Below are positions 1 to 3,389 of a DNA stretch of 5,210 bases, piece after piece. A program made the position numbers and the translations under genes. The first letter of the stretch is position 1. The number at the start of each line of letters is the position of its first letter. Location: positions 1-5,210 of the forward strand of contig CALBST010000371.1 in the NCBI GenBank assembly GCA_937967425.1, given 5' to 3'. Source of the stretch: an uncultured Caulobacteraceae bacterium. GTDB taxonomy: Bacteria > Pseudomonadota > Alphaproteobacteria > Caulobacterales > TH1-2. The notes beneath the pieces were generated by a model. That model did not search any database, was not told where the DNA came from, and saw only the letters and a program-made list of their open reading frames with translations.

Positions 1-554
1 GCAACATCCAGATTGATGTCGCCTTTGCGATAGGCCGCGCGGATCTTAGGCGAAAGCCGCGCCAGCGCCAGACGCTGCTCGACGAGGCGCACAGTGCAGC
101 CAAAGCGTCGTGCTATGTCCTCGACGCTCATGCCGCCATCAACCAGGCCCGCGAAGGCTTCGACCTCGTCCATCACCGACATGGCCGAGCGGGTGACATT
201 CTCATCAAGACTGATCTCGGCAGCGTCATTGCCGGTATCGATAACGCAACGCACGGGCTCGGTATCGGCGATCTGCTTGCGCTTGACGCGCAAGAGCTGC
301 GCTTGGCGGCGCCCCTCACCGATGGTGACGAAATAGAAGCCGGTCGCCGGACCCGATTCAGCGAACTCCGGAGCGACGACGAGGTTCTGCAGAATGCCTT
401 TGGCGTGAATGGAGGCGGCAAGCGCTTCAATATCGGCCTTTGCGTGCGCGGTCTTGCGCGCGTTAGCCGGCGACTTCTTCAGCTTGTTGAGCGGAATAAG
501 GACAACGCCGGTTTGGACGGCATGCTCGTCGTGTGTTGCATTTGCTTGTGTCAT
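1..554 (-). CDS. ParB/RepB/Spo0J-family partition protein, N-terminal part (runs off left edge)
   Basis: The first 184 codons are present and the rest lies beyond the window. ParB proteins bind parS-like sites, clamp DNA in a CTP-dependent way and segregate plasmids or chromosomes with ParA. A ParB N-terminal domain spans roughly residues 16-125: the IPLNKLKKSPANAR opening strand, the GEGRR signature at 79-83 (a form of the GERRxRA nucleotide-binding box), and ENVTRS at 118-123 (the ENxxR box). A helix-turn-helix follows at about 141-165 (GMSVEDIARRFGC...VEQRLALARLSP). The wording resembles the long ParB-like proteins of alphaproteobacterial plasmids and integrated elements more than chromosomal ParB. 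The ATG at 554 was chosen because GAGG lies 6 bases before it. An in-frame ATG at 566 has its purine tract only 3 bases away and is less likely. No ParA is visible. Family confidence is high; a role in plasmid partition rather than another ParB-like role is inferred. Confidence 0.9.
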   Translation of the reverse strand, partial: MTQANATHDEHAVQTGVVLIPLNKLKKSPANARKTAHAKADIEALAASIHAKGILQNLVVAPEFAESGPATGFYFVTIGEGRRQAQLLRVKRKQIADTEPVRCVIDTGNDAAEISLDENVTRSAMSVMDEVEAFAGLVDGGMSVEDIARRFGCTVRLVEQRLALARLSPKIRAAYRKGDINLDV

Positions 555-625
555 GGAAAGCCTCATTGGCCCTCCCGGCTCGCGTGATTGCGCGCCGGGG
601 CCGCGTGCGCGACCCCTTGCCTTCC

Positions 626-697
626 GCCCGCGTTCAGGCCGTCCCTGTCGGGGGCTTTAGAGCGGACGCGTCCCTCGACAGGGACGGACGCGCGGGC
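626..697. repeat. Long GC-rich inverted repeat between tfuA-like gene and parB-like gene
   Basis: Bases 639-654 pair with 672-687 as a 16-bp stem with one G-T pair (core GTCCCTGTCG / CGACAGGGAC) around a 17-base loop. After a short asymmetric internal loop, an outer 7-bp stem joins 626-632 (GCCCGCG) to 691-697 (CGCGGGC). The loop overlaps a perfect 10-base palindrome GGACGCGTCC (664-673). On the minus strand the structure sits 72 bases before the parB-like start codon and about 94 bases after the tfuA-like stop. No T-tract follows on either strand, so it does not look like an intrinsic terminator. It could be an mRNA leader structure or a protein-binding site such as a partition or autoregulation site; the sequence does not decide. 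Confidence 0.75.
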
Positions 698-790
698 GAC
701 ATCTCGCAAGCGCGCGCACGAGGCCCGGCGCCGGTGGGCGGCAACGGAAAATATTGCTGCGCGCCAACGCCGCGGCTGTAGTCCGCTCCT

Positions 791-1405
791 TCAAGCAATG
801 CGACTAAGCTCGGTGAGCAGCGCGACCGCATCGCCGGCCTTTTGATCACTAATGTGGAGCGGCCAGGCGCCGGCGCCGCGTAATGCGATTTCGACGATCT
901 CCGGGCTTCTATCCCACAATGGAATTTCAGTCAGGGCCTGCATCGCTTCGAAGCGCTGCCGTGACGGCAGGATCGCATCTTCAAGGGCGATGACGGCGTT
1001 GATGAGAGGCGTTGTCACGGGCGTGAGTGACGCCGGGCGATAGAGCAGCGCCACAAGGTTCGCCCGATCGCCATCGAATGACCTCAGGAAATCGTAGACG
1101 CGTCCCCTCCCCGTCACGCCATTTGCATGCAGTTCGCACGCGAGCAACGCACCGGCGCTCGCTGCGCCATAGACGCGCAGCCCGCGTGCGATGGCGCGCT
1201 CGACTTCACGGGCGCTTAACTTGCCTGCGGAATCGAGCACGCCATCAATGATTGCTACCGTGGCGGGCGAGGCGATACGATCAAGGTCTCCGTGCCGGAC
1301 CGGACCTCTTACCCGCCCGGAACACAGCGCCGAGGCGCGCGTCAAGCAGAGGCTAAGACCGCAGAACACGACCGTTTCGCGGCTGGCGGCGAGGCGTCTA
1401 ACCAA
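791..1405 (-). CDS. TfuA-like protein (YcaO partner family)
   Basis: The gene encodes 204 residues. The core is recognisable as a TfuA domain: strand TVVFCGLSL (11-19), AIIDGVLDS (51-59), then the family's hallmark VYGAASAGALLACEL (78-92), GRGRVYDF (99-106), and a C-terminal DQKAGDAVALL stretch (187-197). TfuA proteins act with YcaO enzymes in backbone thioamidation, as for trifolitoxin-type peptides and McrA. One characterised TfuA hydrolyses thiocarboxylated ThiS using a Ser-Lys pair. Ser83 in the GAASAGA loop is a candidate serine. Many relatives have Lys-Glu in the helix before this loop, whereas this protein has Arg-Glu (66-67). Lys189 in DQK is kept, so loss of activity cannot be claimed. 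There is no ATG near the N terminus. The reading frame opens after a TGA at 1420-1418, and the first usable start is TTG at 1405, overlapping the upstream peptide gene's stop by 8 bases. That overlap suggests translational coupling. No YcaO gene is in the window. Confidence 0.82.
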   Translation of the reverse strand: MVRRLAASRETVVFCGLSLCLTRASALCSGRVRGPVRHGDLDRIASPATVAIIDGVLDSAGKLSAREVERAIARGLRVYGAASAGALLACELHANGVTGRGRVYDFLRSFDGDRANLVALLYRPASLTPVTTPLINAVIALEDAILPSRQRFEAMQALTEIPLWDRSPEIVEIALRGAGAWPLHISDQKAGDAVALLTELSRIA

Positions 1406-1586
1406 ATAGCGCGGCGATCATATGCTTGCCGGCTTCGGCAACGAATGGCGCAAGTGTCGCCAGCCCTGTGATTAGGGCAAACACAACCACCATCTCTACG
1501 GCCGCGCGGCCATGGCGTGTTCGCGTCTTCGTACGGGGCCGTCGATGCGCCAAACGGTTGTAGCTGGGCGGGTGAATATAGACCAC
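1398..1586 (-). CDS. Small pilin-like membrane peptide (type IVb Flp/TadE-like), 62 aa
   Basis: The N terminus is strongly basic (RRPRTKTRTRHG, residues 15-26). Next comes RAAVEMVVVFALITGLATLA, which starts a single hydrophobic segment, and then a short tail ending AALFG. The pattern of a basic leader, Gly at the predicted cleavage point, Glu at mature position 5 and a hydrophobic helix is that of class III signal peptides. Prepilin peptidase cuts these in Flp and TadE/TadF pilins. The GTG at 1586 is preferred because AGAGAGGA (1602-1595) lies 8 bases upstream; a GTG at 1610 would give 70 residues but has no such site. The stop overlaps the TTG start of the TfuA-like gene, so the two are probably co-translated. 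No other tad/cpa gene is present. A hydrophobic substrate or precursor peptide for the TfuA partner is a speculative alternative. The membrane segment is clear and the pilin label is tentative. Confidence 0.6.
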   Translation of the reverse strand: MVYIHPPSYNRLAHRRPRTKTRTRHGRAAVEMVVVFALITGLATLAPFVAEAGKHMIAALFG

Positions 1587-1682
1587 GGGAAATGTCCTCT
1601 CTCGACGCACGCAGCGCCGGTTATGACGCCGTAGCCCTGCGGCCTCGACATCTCTTGAATGTAAGCGGGCGGCTATGTGAGA

Positions 1683-1707
1683 CCCCTAGCTGTTCAAAAG
1701 CTAGGGG
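1683..1707. repeat. Palindrome A, stem CCCCTAGCT / AGCTAGGGG
   Basis: This is a perfect 9-bp inverted repeat (1683-1691 and 1699-1707) with a 7-base loop GTTCAAA. It lies 97 bases upstream of the preferred start of the pilin-like gene and 91 bases past the end of the 59-residue ORF. The stem core CCCCTAGC/GCTAGGGG recurs in palindrome B upstream of rnk. CTAG occurs only about seven times in this window, mostly in these two sites, so the match is unlikely to be composition alone. No T-run follows on either strand, which argues against an intrinsic terminator. An operator or a leader hairpin is possible. Confidence 0.75.
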
Positions 1708-1798
1708 CTAGTGGCGCGACAGAGCGCGGACTATGCGTCGTTCGAATGAGTGGGCTTGGAGGGTGGCGTGCTTCATATCGAAACGCGTGCGCTCGGGT

Positions 1799-1978
1799 TC
1801 AATCCGGCAAGAAGAGCCCGAACGTCGCATCATCGCACGACGCGAGCGGCGCAACGTATCGAGCCATGCCGACCACTTGCCAAGGCGCCGGCTCCAAGCG
1901 CGCGATCTGTTCCAGGAACATGGCCCAGGGCGCAGCTTCCTGACCGCCGCTAATGTAGCTGGGAAGCGCATTGTTCAT
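1799..1978 (-). CDS. Hypothetical protein, 59 aa
   Basis: I do not recognise a family. The product starts MNNALPSYISGGQEAAPWAM, contains a helical stretch FLEQIARLEP (21-30), and ends CDDATFGLFLPD. It is soluble-looking, with two tryptophans and one cysteine, and no signal peptide or membrane segment. The ATG at 1978 was chosen because GGTGGAG (1993-1987) lies 8 bases upstream; TTG and GTG codons just before it are in frame but worse placed. Codons favour G or C in the third position, as in neighbouring genes, which supports real coding. It begins 62 bases after the rnk stop on the same strand, so co-transcription is plausible. The minus-strand frame overlapping its end continues open to 1708 and could be a lost C-terminal extension if a frameshift occurred. 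The existence of the gene is moderately supported; its function is unknown. Confidence 0.5.
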   Translation of the reverse strand: MNNALPSYISGGQEAAPWAMFLEQIARLEPAPWQVVGMARYVAPLASCDDATFGLFLPD

Positions 1979-2040
1979 CACCAAAGCTCCACCTTAATAT
2001 TGAGCGCGCATCGCCGCTGACCTAATCGGACGGGCAAGCT

Positions 2041-2457
2041 TCACGCTTGCGCCAACGAGACGGTGTCCAGTGAGCGTGGCTGGCGCACTTCGGCCACGCT
2101 GAGCCGGTGTGCGCGGCCATCCTCTCCGGTCCATTCGATGGTTTGCCCCTCGGCGAGGCCGAGCAGCATTGCGCCTACCGTCGTGATGATTGAAATCCGC
2201 CCATTCGTGAAGTCCGCACGGTGGGGATCGACCAAAGTGAAGTCGCGGTAGTTCGAACCGTCATACTCGAACGTGATGACGCTATCGATGCCGATCACGT
2301 CGCGGGGCAATCGCTCCACCGTCTTGGCGCGCGAGAGCTCGACGAAGAGATCGGCCGCACCCGGCGTGCGTTCCATGGCGGCCAACGCCAAGTCCACAAG
2401 GCGCTCATGCTCGTCAGTACGCACAAAGATTTGTGGACGCTTATTCTTGCTGGACAT
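2041..2457 (-). CDS. rnk: Rnk-type nucleoside diphosphate kinase regulator (GreA/GreB family)
   Basis: The product is 138 residues, close to the usual Rnk length of about 136. A short N-terminal helical part (RPQIFVRTDEHERLVDLALA, residues 7-26) is much shorter than the coiled coil of GreA/GreB. It is followed by the FKBP-like GreA/GreB C-terminal domain at about 50-125. That domain shows LPRDVIGIDSVITFEYD (50-66), FTLVDPHRAD (73-82), GRISIITTVGAMLLGLAEGQ (86-105) and LSVAEV (119-124). Rnk proteins bind RNA polymerase but lack the acidic tip needed for transcript cleavage; in E. coli Rnk affects nucleoside diphosphate kinase levels. The frame extends 18 codons upstream. The ATG at 2457 is nevertheless clear, because a perfect GGAGG (2468-2464) sits 6 bases before it and homology begins there. 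It is divergent from the 77-residue gene and followed by the 59-residue ORF. Its position next to cbb3 oxidase genes suggests, but does not show, a hypoxia or stress role. Confidence 0.92.
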   Translation of the reverse strand: MSSKNKRPQIFVRTDEHERLVDLALAAMERTPGAADLFVELSRAKTVERLPRDVIGIDSVITFEYDGSNYRDFTLVDPHRADFTNGRISIITTVGAMLLGLAEGQTIEWTGEDGRAHRLSVAEVRQPRSLDTVSLAQA

Positions 2458-2463
2458 GACTAA

Positions 2464-2509
2464 CCTCCGCCCACGGCCATCGGCCGTGCACGCGCGGCGT
2501 CTTCGCCGC
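2464..2509 (-). promoter_or_regulatory. Two tandem hairpins and Shine-Dalgarno in the rnk leader
   Basis: On the minus strand the rnk leader would hold two perfect hairpins in a row. The first is GCGGCG (2509-2504) with CGCCGC (2499-2494) around an AAGA loop. The second is CACGGCC (2488-2482) with GGCCGTG (2478-2472) around a three-base loop. The GGAGG ribosome binding site (2468-2464) begins 3 bases after the second stem. An AT-richer stretch (about 2510-2525) precedes the first. Such stems could modulate ribosome access or mRNA stability. Because the local DNA is very GC-rich, they may also be partly chance. No promoter hexamers could be placed with confidence. Confidence 0.5.
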
Positions 2510-2542
2510 AAAATCGCTTATTGTTGAGACGCAGCTGTCGAT

Positions 2543-2569
2543 CCCCTAGCCGAGCCTGTCCGCTAGGGG
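2543..2569. repeat. Palindrome B, stem CCCCTAGC / GCTAGGGG
   Basis: This is a perfect 8-bp inverted repeat (2543-2550 and 2562-2569) with an 11-base loop. Its stem is identical to the inner-to-outer eight bases of palindrome A, while the loop sequence and length differ. It lies 86 bases upstream of the rnk start codon, close to the 97-base distance of palindrome A from the pilin-like start. The changing loop length argues against a rigid dimer operator and fits an RNA hairpin or a flexible binding site. No T-tract follows on either strand. Confidence 0.75.
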
Positions 2570-2764
2570 TTATCTGCGCGAGAGATTGCGAACGATCGCA
2601 CGTTCGGCCGAATGAGAGCGCAACAGCATAGCGATCATATTGGCCGCGAACAGGCGAGTGTCAAGCTAACGCCCGCGCGCGCGGCGTTTTCGAGCTGAAA
2701 CGTCGCACGCTCTTCGCTTCCTGTAGGCAATACCGATGTTGGCTTCAGCTAGTGCGTTCGCTGC

Positions 2765-2772
2765 AAGGAGGT
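2765..2772 (+). promoter_or_regulatory. Consensus Shine-Dalgarno for the 77-aa gene
   Basis: The sequence AAGGAGGT is a full match to the anti-Shine-Dalgarno complement and ends 7 bases before the GTG at 2780. It fixes the start of the plus-strand gene and suggests strong translation despite the GTG start codon. Confidence 0.85.
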
Positions 2773-2779
2773 AAGGACC

Positions 2780-3013
2780 GTGAGGGACGTCATCGTCGAA
2801 GACGCGCAGATTACGTTGGCCGTGTTCTGCCGGTCAGGCATTTGGCGCGTCATGATCAATGACCAGTTTTACGGCGACTACGTCCGCAAAGATTGGGCGC
2901 TGCAATCGGCCTTGGATAGAGCGCATGAACTGAGATCCAGCGGCCGACGTGCGCAAGTGAAGCTCACTGACCACCGCACTAACAGCGTGTCGGTCATTGA
3001 TGAGAGCCCTTAG
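2780..3013 (+). CDS. Hypothetical small protein, 77 aa
   Basis: This is the only plus-strand gene I support. It starts at GTG with a perfect AAGGAGGT 7 bases upstream. The predicted fold is strands at about 10-17 (QITLAVFC), 21-27 (IWRVMIN) and 29-34, a helix at about 38-54 rich in alanine and leucine (DWALQSALDRAHELRSS), and a final strand at 58-63 (AQVKLTD). This order, with an A..A..A helix followed by a V-x-L-x-D strand, recalls small DUF2188-like proteins, but I cannot confirm membership. There is no signal peptide or membrane segment, so it is likely cytoplasmic. It is divergent from rnk and convergent with ccoS, and appears to be a single-gene unit. Gene reality is well supported by the ribosome binding site and composition; the function is unknown. 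Confidence 0.72.
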   Translation: MRDVIVEDAQITLAVFCRSGIWRVMINDQFYGDYVRKDWALQSALDRAHELRSSGRRAQVKLTDHRTNSVSVIDESP

Positions 3014-3206
3014 GGCACAAAGCCGACGACATTGACCGCACCGGGATCCCTCTCCGGCCGGCCGTCAGTGCGCACGGCTCCAAGCGCTGGCGTTTGCTTT
3101 CTTCGCGGCGTGATCCGCGCGGCGCCGCTATGGCCGATGCGTATCTTTGGCGATGCGGCCGACAAATGTCCTTGGTCTAATCTGATCGCGCAACGGCGTA
3201 CTGAGC
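3014..3206. other. Convergent gap between the 77-aa gene and ccoS
   Basis: Transcripts from the 77-residue gene (plus) and ccoS (minus) meet here, so terminators are expected. A perfect 10-base palindrome GCGGCGCCGC lies at about 3120-3129 and a short GCCC/GGGC pair spans the stop codon at 3011-3013. Neither is followed by a T-run, so no intrinsic terminator can be called. A minus-strand frame begins at a GTG overlapping the ccoS stop and runs to 3010 (66 residues), but its composition looks non-coding. Confidence 0.4.
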
Positions 3207-3389
3207 TCACTTCTCTTCATGCTCGTTCGTCGGCAGAAGTTCTGCGATCGGCTCATCGTCTAAGAGGATACGCGCCGCTGCGCCGTCGAGATCCTCATAT
3301 TGACCGCTTCTAAGCGACCAAAGAAACGCCCAGAGGCCCGCCAATCCAAGACCAAGCGCTATGGGGATGAGAAACAAGAATTCAGCCAC
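3207..3389 (-). CDS. ccoS: cbb3-type cytochrome oxidase assembly protein CcoS
   Basis: The product is 60 residues, normal for CcoS (FixS). A single membrane helix occupies about residues 4-25 (FLFLIPIALGLGLAGLWAFLW). It is followed directly by the family signature SLRSGQYEDLDGAAARILLD (26-45), and the tail is acidic. CcoS is needed to insert heme and copper cofactors into the CcoN subunit of cbb3 oxidase, the high-affinity terminal oxidase used at low oxygen. The GTG at 3389 is the start. It overlaps the ccoI stop by 8 bases (GTGGCTGA), a GGAG lies 8 bases upstream, and homology begins there, although the frame stays open for another 25 codons. Overlap with ccoI implies translational coupling in a ccoGHIS-type operon, of which this is the last recognisable gene. 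Confidence 0.95.
   Translation of the reverse strand: MAEFLFLIPIALGLGLAGLWAFLWSLRSGQYEDLDGAAARILLDDEPIAELLPTNEHEEK

Larger units (their letters stand above)
2458..2779. other. Divergent intergenic region between rnk and the 77-aa gene
   Basis: No convincing gene lies here. The region must carry outward promoters for rnk (minus) and for the 77-residue gene (plus), but no clear sigma-70, sigma-54 or FNR/FixK-type site can be named. It holds the rnk leader hairpins (2472-2509), palindrome B (2543-2569), a 6-bp inverted repeat CGAACG/CGTTCG around ATCGCA (2589-2606), and an alternating CG run (2674-2683). A 28-codon plus-strand frame at 2612-2698 has no ribosome binding site and was not called. 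Confidence 0.6.

Noticed and set aside
634..849. Minus-strand 71-residue frame across the tfuA 3' end and the hairpin region.
   Set aside because: It overlaps the well-supported TfuA C terminus in another frame and passes through the inverted repeat, so it reads as a shadow of GC-rich DNA.
1683..1707. GTTCAAA loop resembling a tRNA T-loop, possible tRNA fragment or attachment site.
   Set aside because: The stem is 9 bp rather than 5, and the loop frame and acceptor sequence do not fit a tRNA 3' end.
2640..2654. TTGGCCGCGAACAG as a possible FNR/FixK box upstream of the 77-residue gene.
   Set aside because: Only half of each arm of TTGAT-N4-ATCAA matches, so it is too weak to call.
2671..2690. 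CG-rich self-complementary run followed by TTTT on the plus strand, terminator-like.
   Set aside because: Only a 4-bp stem forms before mismatches, and no plus-strand gene lies upstream to need it.
2612..2698. Plus-strand 28-codon frame beginning at ATG in the rnk upstream region.
   Set aside because: There is no ribosome binding site and no recognisable peptide feature.
3010..3210. Minus-strand 66-residue frame starting at a GTG that overlaps the ccoS stop (GTGA).
   Set aside because: The overlap looks like coupling, but the product is basic, low in hydrophobic core and unlike any family I know. There is no independent ribosome binding site, so I treat it as a chance frame.
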